Shown here in pieces: positions 1 through 8,574 of a stretch of DNA of 64,000 nt. Source of the DNA: Verrucomicrobiota bacterium (lineage in GTDB: Bacteria > Verrucomicrobiota > Verrucomicrobiia > Chthoniobacterales > Terrimicrobiaceae). The translations under genes were made by a program, and so were the position numbers. The stretch is taken from the NCBI GenBank assembly GCA_017305195.1, contig JAFKMU010000040.1:1-64000 (forward strand), read 5' to 3'. The notes under the pieces were generated by a model that saw only the letters and a program-made list of their open reading frames with translations, had not been told where the DNA came from and did not search any database. Numbering within the stretch: the first letter of the stretch is position 1; each line of letters begins with the position of its first letter.

Positions 1-137
1 TTCGCCATCTGGTGGAAAATACCTTTCTCCACCTCAAACGTTGGCGCGGCATCGCCACACGCTACACCAAGAATGCGGCCTCCTTCCTGGCCGCCGTTCA
101 CATCCGTTGCCTGGCTATCTGGCTTTCATTCTCGTGA
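1..137 (+). CDS. IS5-family transposase, C-terminal end (cut by window edge)
   Basis: Frame 3 reads in from the left edge without a start and ends at TGA 135-137. The visible 44 residues begin RHLVENTFLHLKRWRGIATR. This matches the R-x2-VE-x2-F-x2-LK-x2-R block around the third acidic residue (the E of DDE) of IS5/IS427-type transposases, followed by the usual YxKNxxSFLAAVxIRC tail. The protein would cut and join DNA during transposition of its insertion sequence. I cannot tell whether the full element is intact because the rest lies outside the window. The right end of the element should fall within the next few tens of bases. The family call rests on the motif alone and is fairly secure; the subgroup is not. 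Confidence 0.85.
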   Translation, partial: RHLVENTFLHLKRWRGIATRYTKNAASFLAAVHIRCLAIWLSFS

Positions 138-165
138 CGACACTATTTAAGGCATCCCGCCTGCT

Positions 166-189
166 CCTTCGGCCCATTTTTGCCGAAGG
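166..189. repeat. 8-bp inverted repeat, T-rich loop, downstream of transposase
   Basis: CCTTCGGC (166-173) and GCCGAAGG (182-189) form a perfect stem around the loop CCATTTTT. It may be part of the insertion sequence end or a weak terminator; there is no clear T-run after the stem. Confidence 0.45.
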
Positions 190-200
190 CATCAACAACT

Positions 201-232
201 AAGCTCCGCTTGTCGCTCTGACAGCGGAGCTT
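201..232 (+). terminator. 10-bp perfect inverted repeat, probable terminator or IS-flank hairpin
   Basis: AAGCTCCGCT (201-210) and AGCGGAGCTT (223-232) pair perfectly around a 12-nt loop. It lies between the transposase and the next gene and could end transcription coming out of the element. The run after the stem is TTACGCATTTCCC, so the U-tract is poor and the terminator call is tentative. Nothing else was recognised in 233-340. Confidence 0.4.
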
Positions 233-353
233 ACGCATTTCCCGGGCCTTTCTTATTCTCACCCCGGGATTTTTCCTCCAAGGATATCAGGCCTCTCAGC
301 GTCTTTACCCATAGACCGCCATCCATGACTGCCAACCGCCCGGAGATTACCGA

Positions 354-1016
354 ATGACCAGACTCTCGCCCTGTCTCGGGGTCCTTGCGCTCCTTTTGTC
401 GCTCGCCAGCCGCGCATCCGCAGATTTCGACCGCTCCGAACTCCAGCGAGCCAAGCCGGAAATCCGCCAGCATTTTGACAGCTTCCCGCTGTTCCCTTTC
501 GAGTACGACGCCAATGGCTGGGCGGTCATTCGCTTGCTCGACACATCAAAGAACTCCTTCGTATTCGAGCAAGGCAGATATTTTGGCTTCCGATTCAAGA
601 CGCCCGGGGAAATCACCGGGAGTTTTTCGTGGTTCTTTTTGATGAGCAATCCGGACCGGCAGATCATCATGCAAGATTTCGCATGGTATATCACCCGCAA
701 AGGCGGCGAGATGACCGGCTTCAAAAACTACACCCCGGACGAACTGGCAAAGTATCCCCGGCTCAGCGCACGATTTCCCAATACCCAGGGAATCATTTAT
801 CAGAATCTCGATGGCCGCAACCTGCTGCCCAACGAAGAGTACCTCATCTGGTTCCGCGTCCCGAGCGATGACATCCTGCCACCTCTGGCCGTCGCCTTTG
901 CTTTGCCCAACCCCGGGCGCTACCCCCGCTCTCGTCTGCCGCTTGTCGGCGAACCCATCCCCGGCTCGGCAAAGCCTGTCCCCCCGCGATCCTCCATTGA
1001 AGGTGATCCCTGGTAG
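354..1016 (+). CDS. Secreted protein of unknown function
   Basis: The 220-residue product starts with a clear Sec signal peptide (hydrophobic residues about 7-22, small residues ASA before DFDR), so it is exported. GGAG at 342-345 lies 8 nt before the ATG and supports this start. The mature part is rich in aromatic residues and includes the segment SFSWFFLMSNPDRQ; it ends in a proline-rich tail. I do not recognise a family. It lies 2 nt upstream of the next gene, a large exported CsgG-like/beta-propeller protein, so the two are almost certainly co-transcribed and may work together at the cell surface. Base composition resembles the neighbours despite the insertion sequence just upstream. Confidence 0.75.
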   Translation: MTRLSPCLGVLALLLSLASRASADFDRSELQRAKPEIRQHFDSFPLFPFEYDANGWAVIRLLDTSKNSFVFEQGRYFGFRFKTPGEITGSFSWFFLMSNPDRQIIMQDFAWYITRKGGEMTGFKNYTPDELAKYPRLSARFPNTQGIIYQNLDGRNLLPNEEYLIWFRVPSDDILPPLAVAFALPNPGRYPRSRLPLVGEPIPGSAKPVPPRSSIEGDPW

Positions 1017-1018
1017 TC

Positions 1019-4000
1019 ATGAAATCCCCTTTCCTTGCCCTGATCCTCCTTTTCATCGCGGTCGCGTCGTCCCCGGCGCACCGGCTCGCGATACTTCCTT
1101 CCCACGGCCACGAGGATCTGGAACCCCTTCTCGTCGCCGCGCTCTCGTCCGCGCCCGACCTGCAGTTGGTCGAGCGAAGCCAGATCGACTCCATCATACG
1201 CGAGAAACGCCTTGAGGAATTCTCCAGCGATCCCTCGAAGCTTCGTCAGATGGGAGAATTGCTCGGGGCCGACAGCCTCCTCTTCATGGAGCAACACGGC
1301 AGCACAATGATCTCCCGTCTGGTCGCCGTCGGCCCAGCCCTCGTCGTCGATGAACAGACGGATCAAACCCCGATCAAAGATCCCCAGGGATGGGCGAAAT
1401 TTACCGCCAACCATGTACAGTCGGCACTGAAAGACCTCCCCGCACGCCCCGGTTCCGCCATCTTGCTTAGCATCCTCGGAATCAGAAATCCGAGCGGAAC
1501 CCAGGAGGCCAGGCGACAGGAGTTTGATTGCACCGCATTGATCGAGAACGCGCTGTCGTCACTAGGCGGAGTTTATTTATTGGAGCGAGCCCGCCTTCAG
1601 GAATCGGACTTTGAGAAGCAGTTGTCCCAAAGCGCCTCCACACCATACTGGACCAGCACATGGCTGCTCGATGGCTCCTTGTCGGGACCGGACAACGCCC
1701 TGGTCTTCGGTGGCCGGCTTCAACAGGCAAACGGCCAGGGAGTTCAGACATTCCGCGTGGAAGCAGGCAGCCCCACTCAACTCGCCCAGGCTGTTGCCGC
1801 CGAGGTAGCCCGGAGACTAGGCGCGGTTCAGGCGGAAGCACGTCCGGCGACCGAAGAGGCGGCCATGTTCCAGGCGGAAGCCGAGTGGGCATCTCAGTGG
1901 CAGGACTACGCTCGCGCAGAACGCGCCGCCGCCGCCAGCTGGGCGCTGGGAAACCACTCCGATTCCCTCGCCTTGCTCAGAGCCGCCAACGCAGTGGCAC
2001 AGACCGACTGGGACTACCGTCTCCCCAGTGATAACCAGTTTTCCGAGGAGCCTTCCCCCGGCATGCTGGACAAGGTTACCGAGGCTTTTTCCTACATCCA
2101 ACACCTCCCGCTCTCCCCCGAAACATGCACGGACCCGGCAGGGTACGTCAAAACCATGTTTCCCATCTGCAAAAAGGCAACTCAGGCCTTAAACACCTAT
2201 TACTACCTCGAACGTTCCCGAACCGGCGAAGAGGAGCAGTCTCTCCATCAGATCCGCAGCGAAATTCGCCGCCATCTGCCGCTCTTTACCTCCCGCGCAA
2301 AACAACTGGCTGCGGAGAAAACCCGCGCGGGAGACTACTTTTCCTCTGGCGAGTTTCCTGCCGATATCATGCTGCTCTACGGCCAGTTCGCCCCACTCTG
2401 GTTCGACGATCCGAAGAGTTCATCGCAAGGCTTCCTTGAAGCCTATCGTTACCTTTGGCAGCTGGATGAAAAAATCCGCGATGAGATTCTCGTGGCCATC
2501 ACGGTAAAGCGCGAGGAGCACATGCCGCTAACCGTTGCCTGGCGACCGGAGGACCGCTCGCAGGCCATCCCCGCGCGAGAGGCTCTCATCGCGACCATCG
2601 CCGCCAGCGGACCTTCCGGAAAACTCGATGCCGCCGCGCTCAGCCTCAGCCGCTTTTTCCACACTTTCAATTACTCCCTCGTCGCCATGGTCCCTCTGGA
2701 AACGATGGTCACCGCCTTTCACGGGCTTCAAGATGCCATTTGGGATGCGCGGGAAGAAATCATCCGCGAGGCAGTTCCTGAAGAGCGACTTGGGCCGCTT
2801 CTTGCCTACGGGTACGAGATCGCGGAGTTCGGAAGCTATTCCGAGGCTCTAGAACTGGAGTACATGGACTTTCGGAAGAAACTGTTGATGTTCCTGATGG
2901 AGCGCAAATGGGCTGGTCCGCTGGCGGTTTATAACCCTCTCATTTCCAGCCAACGCTTCTCTCCAGAGGAAAGCAACAAGCTGATCGGCTGGCTTTCCGA
3001 AATGGCCAAGGCACCTCGCGCACCGCGCTACACATCCTTCTTTCCGGAAAGAATCCGGAACGCCACCGACGGCGGACAACCGGCGCCAACTCCCGTCGCC
3101 GATACGAAAACGACGAAAAGGCTGGCTCCGACCGCGATTTATGAGACCGCGCCGGAATCGCAAGATTTGCAGGTCGTGTTCTGTATTGCCCGGGAAGGTT
3201 CATTTTTCGTCCGCCTTGTCCGCAATAAACTCGTCGAGATCGACCCAGTCACTGGCAGGATCAAACGCTACGACCTGGGCAGCGGCAAATGGTATGCGGA
3301 TTTCGCGGCGTGGGATGTCGCGGGAGATTCCATCTTCTTCGGCACGAAGGAAAAGCTGATACGAATAGATCGAAACACTGGGAGCTCCACCTCTCTGCCC
3401 ATTCCGGATTTCGAATACGAGCCCGGAATCCTGCGCGTCATCAATGGCAAGATTTACGCTTCACTGTATAAGGGAGGCATCGTTTGTATCGATCCCGCGA
3501 CAGGCCAGTCCGAACTCCTGGCGAGCGCCCGGCGGCGCCCCGCCCAATCGTCATTAGACGACCGTGCCGAGTTTAAGATTCAAAAAATCATCACCACTCC
3601 CCGGGGCCCAGCCTTCCACCTTGAGGGAGGGGTTTTCGTTTGGGACGAAAGGAGCCGCAGCTTTCAGAAACTCCCCCATGCCCTTACGGACCTGAGAACC
3701 TACAATCCCGATTTTCTGCTGAAATGGCTCAACTCGGAAGCCCCTATCGAGGCGTCAGCAAGTCATCTCGAAACCTGTTTCCTTCTCGACCCGCAGCGAA
3801 CAGGCAACCTTCCCCGTATCACCACATGGCCGCCACCGATGAAGATCAACGGCGATGAGAGCTTTCGGAGCGAACTCCTGTCATCGACCGCTGTCGGCGA
3901 CACGGTATACATCCTCTTCCGAGGCGGAACCGACCGCACGCTTCATCTGAAAGTCATGGACAAGAACCGGAATGTTTCCATCCCGCTGGATGTTCCCTTC

Positions 4001-4120
4001 GGCCAGCGCACTTACCTGCATGATATTAGCGCCTTGGAGAGTGGCGTCCTGCTGACCGGCCGCGGCTCCAAGGATGCCGTATTCTTCAGCCGCAAGGACC
4101 TGGATGCTTTTCAGCCGTAG
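1019..4120 (+). CDS. Large exported protein: CsgG-like N-terminus plus C-terminal beta-propeller
   Basis: The protein has 1033 residues with a signal peptide at about 1-20. Residues 22-95 (RLAILPS..., LQLVERSQIDSIIREKRL, LGADSLLFME) resemble the CsgG/LpoB fold used by outer-membrane assembly lipoproteins. A second similar block follows at about 147-225 (IENALSSLGGVYLLERARL, WLLDGSLSG). No lipobox is seen. The middle is long and helical, possibly repeat-like. Residues about 710-1033 contain repeated strands such as LVEIDPVTGRIKRYDLGSG and GGIVCIDPATGQSELL, typical of a PQQ-like or Kelch-like propeller. Family knowledge suggests an envelope scaffold or sensor, but no enzymatic motif is visible and the function is unknown. 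It sits in a tight unit with the secreted gene upstream and the hydrolase downstream. Confidence 0.7.
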   Translation: MKSPFLALILLFIAVASSPAHRLAILPSHGHEDLEPLLVAALSSAPDLQLVERSQIDSIIREKRLEEFSSDPSKLRQMGELLGADSLLFMEQHGSTMISRLVAVGPALVVDEQTDQTPIKDPQGWAKFTANHVQSALKDLPARPGSAILLSILGIRNPSGTQEARRQEFDCTALIENALSSLGGVYLLERARLQESDFEKQLSQSASTPYWTSTWLLDGSLSGPDNALVFGGRLQQANGQGVQTFRVEAGSPTQLAQAVAAEVARRLGAVQAEARPATEEAAMFQAEAEWASQWQDYARAERAAAASWALGNHSDSLALLRAANAVAQTDWDYRLPSDNQFSEEPSPGMLDKVTEAFSYIQHLPLSPETCTDPAGYVKTMFPICKKATQALNTYYYLERSRTGEEEQSLHQIRSEIRRHLPLFTSRAKQLAAEKTRAGDYFSSGEFPADIMLLYGQFAPLWFDDPKSSSQGFLEAYRYLWQLDEKIRDEILVAITVKREEHMPLTVAWRPEDRSQAIPAREALIATIAASGPSGKLDAAALSLSRFFHTFNYSLVAMVPLETMVTAFHGLQDAIWDAREEIIREAVPEERLGPLLAYGYEIAEFGSYSEALELEYMDFRKKLLMFLMERKWAGPLAVYNPLISSQRFSPEESNKLIGWLSEMAKAPRAPRYTSFFPERIRNATDGGQPAPTPVADTKTTKRLAPTAIYETAPESQDLQVVFCIAREGSFFVRLVRNKLVEIDPVTGRIKRYDLGSGKWYADFAAWDVAGDSIFFGTKEKLIRIDRNTGSSTSLPIPDFEYEPGILRVINGKIYASLYKGGIVCIDPATGQSELLASARRRPAQSSLDDRAEFKIQKIITTPRGPAFHLEGGVFVWDERSRSFQKLPHALTDLRTYNPDFLLKWLNSEAPIEASASHLETCFLLDPQRTGNLPRITTWPPPMKINGDESFRSELLSSTAVGDTVYILFRGGTDRTLHLKVMDKNRNVSIPLDVPFGQRTYLHDISALESGVLLTGRGSKDAVFFSRKDLDAFQP

Positions 4121-4193
4121 CGTTTCCCCAAGCCCTTCGCCGGCGGGTGAATCAACGGCTTGTTCCGAAAAGAAAGAAGGAAGAGGCTTCGGC

Positions 4194-5030
4194 ATGCGAA
4201 CGTCCGTAATCGGATTCCTCTACTCCCTGGTTCTGGCCCTGAGCCCTGCGATTTCCCAACAGCTTCCCGACCCGCTGAAGCCAGACTACGCCTCGCAGCC
4301 CCTTGAAGATTGGGAAAGAAAGTTCGCCGATTTCACCTTTCACAAATTTGAGGAGGATGGACGCGTCCTTCCGTATCGCCTCCTCGTCCCAGCTCCCATC
4401 GAGCCGGGAAAGCAGTACCCGCTTGTGATATTCATGCACGGCGCAGGCGAGCGCGGCATCGACAACCGAATTCAGTTACGAAACTTCCGGTCGACGGTGG
4501 AGTTCTGGAAAAAGCACCCCTGCTTCGTTATCGCCCCGCTCTGCCCCCGGCGGGACCAGGCGCCCGAGGCGGTGTGGGTCGACACGCCGTTCGGCAGCGG
4601 CGTCGGCCACACCATGAAAGAGCAGCCCACGTGGCCCATGCGTCTCGCCCTCGATGCGATTGATGAATTCATCGCGACTCATCCCGTGGATCGCCACCGC
4701 ATCTATGTCACGGGGCTTTCCATGGGCGGCTTTGCCACCTGGGAAATCCTGCAGCGCCGGGGAAAGATGATCGCCGCCGCTGTTCCCGTCTGCGGAGGAG
4801 CCGATACCGCCTTTGCCAGCAAACTCGTCGCCATTCCGATCTGGGTCACGCACGGCGACGCCGATGACATCGTTCCCGTCAGCCGCTCCCGCGATATCAT
4901 CGCCGCGATCAAAGCCGCCAGGGGAAACCCGAAATACACGGAGTTCCCCGGCGTGAAACACGACGCCTGGACCTACACCTACTCCAATTCCGAGATCTGG
5001 GACTGGATGTTTTCGCAGGTTACGAATTAG
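4194..5030 (+). CDS. Secreted alpha/beta hydrolase (esterase/peptidase-like)
   Basis: The 278-residue product begins with a signal peptide (about 1-21, ending AIS-QQ). Family features of the polyhydroxybutyrate-depolymerase/predicted peptidase type are present: the oxyanion motif HGAGERG (82-88), the nucleophile elbow GLSMGG (174-179, Ser176), an acidic residue in HGDADDIVP (220-228) and a catalytic His at about 256 in GVKHDAW. The reading frame is open further upstream into the preceding gene, but the ATG at 4194 is preceded by a purine-rich AAGGAAGAGG stretch and gives a clean signal peptide, so I chose it. It is expected to hydrolyse ester or peptide bonds outside the cytoplasm; the substrate cannot be told. 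The next gene (leuA) is convergent. Confidence 0.85.
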   Translation: MRTSVIGFLYSLVLALSPAISQQLPDPLKPDYASQPLEDWERKFADFTFHKFEEDGRVLPYRLLVPAPIEPGKQYPLVIFMHGAGERGIDNRIQLRNFRSTVEFWKKHPCFVIAPLCPRRDQAPEAVWVDTPFGSGVGHTMKEQPTWPMRLALDAIDEFIATHPVDRHRIYVTGLSMGGFATWEILQRRGKMIAAAVPVCGGADTAFASKLVAIPIWVTHGDADDIVPVSRSRDIIAAIKAARGNPKYTEFPGVKHDAWTYTYSNSEIWDWMFSQVTN

Positions 5031-5043
5031 CGATTCCGCACCT

Positions 5044-5062
5044 GCTCCGGTTAAATCGGAGC
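5044..5062. terminator. Short hairpin between convergent hydrolase and leuA genes
   Basis: GCTCCG (5044-5049) and CGGAGC (5057-5062) form a 6-bp stem that covers the leuA stop codon. There is no good T-run on either strand, so this is a weak candidate for a bidirectional terminator. Confidence 0.3.
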
Positions 5063-6601
5063 GGCGGCGACGGCGGCTTTGCGGCCCTGGAGCATCTCAG
5101 CGCGGTTGACGGCGTTCACGTAAGCGCGGGCGCTAGCCTCGATGACATCGGTGCTCGCTCCCTTGCCAGTGATCAGGTCGCCATTGCCAAAATCCACCTT
5201 CAGCGTCACCTCGCCCAAGGAATCCCGTCCCTGGGTCACCGCCTCGACGCTGTACTGCGCGAGATGTCCGTGGCGCTTCACGATGCGGTCGATGGCCTGC
5301 ATCGCGGCGTCGACAGCTCCATTGCCCGGGCTGGAATCCTGCAAAGTCTCGCCGCCCTTTTTCAGGCGCACAGTCGCGGTCGGCACCGTCGTGCTGCCGC
5401 TGGTGACGTGGATATAGTCGAGCGTGTACGTCTCGCTGTCCGAGGTCATGGAATCCTCCACCAGCGCGGCCAGGTCGTCGTCGTAGACAAACTTCTTCTT
5501 GTCGCCGACGTCCTTGAAACGGTCGTAGACCACCTTCACCTGCGCATCGCTCAGGTGAAAGCCCAGGTGCTCCAGGCGCACCTTCATGGCGTGGCTGCCG
5601 CTGTGCTTGGTCAGGGGCAGCTCCGTGCCGCCCCAGCCGACCTCCTCGGGGTCCATGATCTCGTAGGTCTCGCGCTTTTTCAGGATGCCATCCTGGTGAA
5701 TGCCGGAACTGTGGGCGAAGGCGTTTTCACCGACGATGGCCTTGCTGCGTGCAACATGCAGGCCGCTCATGCGGCTGATGATGCGCGAGGTTTTGAGGAT
5801 CTCGCGCGTGACGACATCCGTATGCAAGTCACTGTAGAAATCTCCGCGCGTCTTGACCGCCATCACGACTTCTTCCAACGCGCAGTTGCCCGCGCGCTCG
5901 CCGATGCCGTTGAAAGTGCCTTCCACCTGACGCGCTCCGGCCTTCACCGCTGCCAGGGAGTTGGCCACGGCCAATCCCAGGTCGTCATGGCAATGCACGC
6001 TGATGATGGCATCGTCGATGTTGCGCACATTGGAACGCAGATAACCGATCAACTCGGCATACTGATCCGGTACTGCGAAGCCGACGGTATCCGGGATGTT
6101 TACTGTCGTCGCCCCGGCCTCGATGACCGACTGCACCACGCGGGCCAGAAATTCCGGCTCCGTACGGGAGGCATCCTCGGGTGAGAACTCGACGTCCTTG
6201 ACCAACCCACGGGCGCGGGTGACGCCCTCGACGGCGAGACGAATGATTTCCTCCTCCGCCTTCTTCAGCTTGAACTCGCGATGAATCGCCGAGGTCGCCA
6301 GGAAGACGTGGATGCGGCCGCGATCACCCGCGGGCTTCACCGCCGCGCCGGCCGCGTCGATGTCCTTGGCCACGCATCGGGCCAGGCCGCAGATTTTCGG
6401 GCCTTTGATTTCCGTGGCGATCTTCTCGACCGCCTCGAAGTCTCCGTCGCTGATGACGGGAAAACCGGCTTCGATCACGTCCACGTTGAGGCGCTCCAGT
6501 TGGCGGGCGACCTCCATTTTCTCGCGCAGGTTCATGCTGGCGCCGGGGCACTGCTCGCCGTCGCGCAACGTCGTGTCGAAGATGATAACTTTGTCTGACA
6601 T
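5051..6601 (-). CDS. leuA: 2-isopropylmalate synthase
   Basis: This 516-residue enzyme condenses acetyl-CoA with 2-oxoisovalerate, the first committed step of leucine synthesis in the cytoplasm. The metal/substrate motif DTTLRDGEQCPGASM begins at residue 9, and HCHDDLGLAVANSLAAVKAG gives the second signature with the metal-binding His pair. The C-terminal third is the LeuA dimer (leucine feedback) domain. Length fits the long bacterial LeuA type. The frame is open 18 codons further upstream, but the conserved N-terminus MSDKVIIFDTTLRDG supports the ATG at 6601. No SD is seen. A leucine-rich leader peptide is encoded 82 nt upstream on the same strand. No other leu genes are adjacent. Homocitrate and citramalate synthases are related, but the whole layout favours LeuA. 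Confidence 0.96.
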   Translation of the reverse strand: MSDKVIIFDTTLRDGEQCPGASMNLREKMEVARQLERLNVDVIEAGFPVISDGDFEAVEKIATEIKGPKICGLARCVAKDIDAAGAAVKPAGDRGRIHVFLATSAIHREFKLKKAEEEIIRLAVEGVTRARGLVKDVEFSPEDASRTEPEFLARVVQSVIEAGATTVNIPDTVGFAVPDQYAELIGYLRSNVRNIDDAIISVHCHDDLGLAVANSLAAVKAGARQVEGTFNGIGERAGNCALEEVVMAVKTRGDFYSDLHTDVVTREILKTSRIISRMSGLHVARSKAIVGENAFAHSSGIHQDGILKKRETYEIMDPEEVGWGGTELPLTKHSGSHAMKVRLEHLGFHLSDAQVKVVYDRFKDVGDKKKFVYDDDLAALVEDSMTSDSETYTLDYIHVTSGSTTVPTATVRLKKGGETLQDSSPGNGAVDAAMQAIDRIVKRHGHLAQYSVEAVTQGRDSLGEVTLKVDFGNGDLITGKGASTDVIEASARAYVNAVNRAEMLQGRKAAVAAAPI

Positions 6602-6683
6602 AGGGATGTTTGGTTGTCCGGCGAAAGATTGGGAAGGGGTCGCGGCACCTACCACGCCCGCCGGGAACGCAGCCTATGCCGTT

Positions 6684-6761
6684 TTAAGAAAGGAGAGTAA
6701 GTCGGCTCGGGAGCAACCCGAGTCGAAGCGCGAGAAGTGCGATGTTCTCCGAAAACGACAT
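6684..6761 (-). CDS. leuL: Leucine-rich leader peptide upstream of leuA (attenuator-type)
   Basis: An ATG at 6761 (minus strand) opens a 25-codon frame ending at TAA 6684-6686. Nine of the 25 residues are leucine (positions 9, 10, 12, 14, 16, 17, 21, 23, 24), including three LL pairs; the codons are CTT, CTC and TTG. The stop is 82 nt before the leuA start. Such leucine-codon clusters before leucine genes are the hallmark of ribosome-mediated control, in which scarcity of charged tRNA-Leu stalls the ribosome and changes RNA folding. An inverted repeat CTCGGG/CCCGAG (6706-6722) lies within the leucine codons. A second one, CCGGCG/CGCCGG (6618-6623 and 6659-6664), lies between the leader and leuA. 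I found no hairpin followed by a T-run, so the mechanism could be attenuation, Rho-dependent termination or translational control. A TATAAC -10 candidate on the minus strand (6829-6824) would give about 55 nt before the leader. Confidence 0.7.
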   Translation of the reverse strand: MSFSENIALLALRLGLLPSRLTLLS

Positions 6762-6844
6762 GCGCACACCATACCACCCGCTTTCCGGGGAGCAAGCGGA
6801 TTTGCGCACCACGATTTCTTCCTGTTATACCCGTTCCGCAATCG

Positions 6845-6873
6845 TTGATCCTTTTTGGAAACCTCTCTATGAT
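6845..6873 (+). promoter_or_regulatory. recJ promoter implying a leaderless mRNA
   Basis: TTGATC (6845-6850), 17 nt, then TATGAT (6868-6873) make a good sigma-70-type promoter. Only 6 nt separate the -10 box from the recJ ATG at 6880, so the expected start of transcription falls on or next to the A of the start codon. There is no SD. Confidence 0.65.
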
Positions 6874-6879
6874 CCACCG

Positions 6880-8574
6880 ATGCAGCGCCGTTGGATATTT
6901 CCGGAAGAGATCGATCTTCCCACCCTCGGCCGCCTGTGCCGGGAACTCGGGCTCCCCGAATCCGTCGGCCGCGTCCTCATTCGCAACGGCTACCGCGCCC
7001 CCGAGGAAGCCGCCGATTTCCTCCAGCCTCGCCTGAAAAACCTGGGCGACCCTCTCCTGCTCGGCGAGATGGAAACCGCCGCCCGCCGCGTCCTCCGGGC
7101 CATCGAAACCAACGAAAAGATCGTCCTCTACGGCGATTACGACGTGGATGGCGTGGCCTCGCTCGCCCTGCTGAAAAGATTTCTCACCGCCCTCGGGGCC
7201 AGCGTCGCGTGCTTCCTCCCTCACCGCATCGAGGAGGGCTATGGCCTGAGCATGAGCGGCGTAGAGCGATGCTTCGAGGAGCACGATGCCAGCCTGCTCA
7301 TCGCCGTGGACTGCGGGACAAATTCCTGCAAAGAGGTCGACGCCATCAGGGACCGCGGCGTCGACGTCCTGATCCTGGATCACCATGAAACCACCGGCGC
7401 CCGCCCCGATTGCGTGGCGCTGGTCAATCCCAAGCGCGACGGGCAGGGCCTGGGTTATCTTTGCAGCGCCGGAGTGGTCTTCAAGCTGGCCCACGCCATC
7501 CTCAAGCTCTCGCCCCGTCCCGGCGTCGACCTGAAGGAGTACCTCGACATCGTCGCCCTTGCGACCGTGGCCGACATCGTCCCGCTCGTGGGGGAAAACC
7601 GCATTCTCGTCCATCGCGGCCTCGCCCAGATGGAAAACTCCCGCTGGCCCGGCCTTCGCGCCCTCATGGTCGTGGCCGGGGTGGAAGCCCCCATCTCCGC
7701 CAATGCGCTCGGCTACCGCCTCGGCCCCCGCATCAATGCCTCCGGTCGCCTCGGCACCGCCCAGGAATCCCTGCGACTCCTCACCACCGACGACCGCATG
7801 GAGGCCAGCCGCCTCGCCGACAGTCTCGATCACCAGAATCGCGAGCGCCAGTTGGTCGAGCGGCAGTTGACCGACGAGGTCGAGACCTGGGTGCTGGGGA
7901 ATTTCAACCCGATCCGCGACGCCTGCATCGTGGCCGGGCAACGCGATTGGCACCACGGAGTGCTCGGCATCGTCGCGTCGCGTATCATGCGCCGCTACCA
8001 CCGCCCCACCCTCCTGATCGGCTTCGATGAGACCGGTCTCGGCAAGGGCAGCGGTCGCAGCATCGAGGGCCTGTCGCTCGTGCTCGCGCTCCAGCAATGC
8101 GCCGAGCATCTGGAGAAATTCGGCGGTCACGAGATGGCTGCGGGCGTCACGATTCACGAAGACCGTTTCTCGACCTTCCGCGATGCCTTTCACGCCTCGG
8201 CCCGGGAGATGATGAACGACGACCTGCTGGTTCCAAAACTCCGCGTCGATGGCGAGTTGCCGATCTCGCAGGTGACTCACGCCTTTCTCGAGTGCCAGAG
8301 CCGACTGGAACCCTACGGCTCCGCCAATCCCCAGCCCGTCTATGCCGCTCGGGGGGTGACTCCCATTTCGCCCCCGCGCGTCCTGAAGGAAAAGCACCTG
8401 CGTTTCGACTTCCAGGCGGGCCGCCAGAAAGTCCCCGCCATTTTCTTCAACGGCGCGATGGATAAGCTCCCGCGCGGACCATGGGATGTCGCCTTCACGG
8501 TGGAACGCAACGAATTCAACGGCCGCGTCGACGCTCAGATGCAGATCGTCGCCATCCGCACCTCCGCCCCTTGA
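6880..8574 (+). CDS. recJ: Single-stranded-DNA-specific exonuclease RecJ
   Basis: The 564-residue protein has the DHH phosphoesterase motifs in order: LYGDYDVDGVAS (DYDVDG 86-91), IAVDCGTNS (DCG about 144-146) and ILDHHETTG (DHH 167-169). Then comes the DHHA1 glycine-rich motif GGHEMAAG and a C-terminal OB-like segment. RecJ degrades single-stranded DNA 5' to 3' with metal ions in mismatch repair and recombination. Length agrees with bacterial RecJ (about 560-580). The frame is open to 6742, but MQRRWIFPEE is a typical RecJ start and the promoter just upstream argues for the ATG at 6880. Its stop overlaps the probable TTG start of recG, so the two repair genes are translationally coupled. Confidence 0.96.
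   Translation: MQRRWIFPEEIDLPTLGRLCRELGLPESVGRVLIRNGYRAPEEAADFLQPRLKNLGDPLLLGEMETAARRVLRAIETNEKIVLYGDYDVDGVASLALLKRFLTALGASVACFLPHRIEEGYGLSMSGVERCFEEHDASLLIAVDCGTNSCKEVDAIRDRGVDVLILDHHETTGARPDCVALVNPKRDGQGLGYLCSAGVVFKLAHAILKLSPRPGVDLKEYLDIVALATVADIVPLVGENRILVHRGLAQMENSRWPGLRALMVVAGVEAPISANALGYRLGPRINASGRLGTAQESLRLLTTDDRMEASRLADSLDHQNRERQLVERQLTDEVETWVLGNFNPIRDACIVAGQRDWHHGVLGIVASRIMRRYHRPTLLIGFDETGLGKGSGRSIEGLSLVLALQQCAEHLEKFGGHEMAAGVTIHEDRFSTFRDAFHASAREMMNDDLLVPKLRVDGELPISQVTHAFLECQSRLEPYGSANPQPVYAARGVTPISPPRVLKEKHLRFDFQAGRQKVPAIFFNGAMDKLPRGPWDVAFTVERNEFNGRVDAQMQIVAIRTSAP

Noticed and set aside
6602..6683. A classical Rho-independent attenuator terminator between the leuA leader and leuA
   Set aside because: GC-rich repeats exist, but none is followed by a T-run on the minus strand, so I do not claim an intrinsic terminator.
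6649..8397. A 582-codon open frame on the minus strand across recJ
   Set aside because: It is antisense to a gene with complete RecJ motifs; the high third-position GC of recJ leaves few stops on the other strand. It has low-complexity His/Gly/Glu-rich composition and no family match I recognise.
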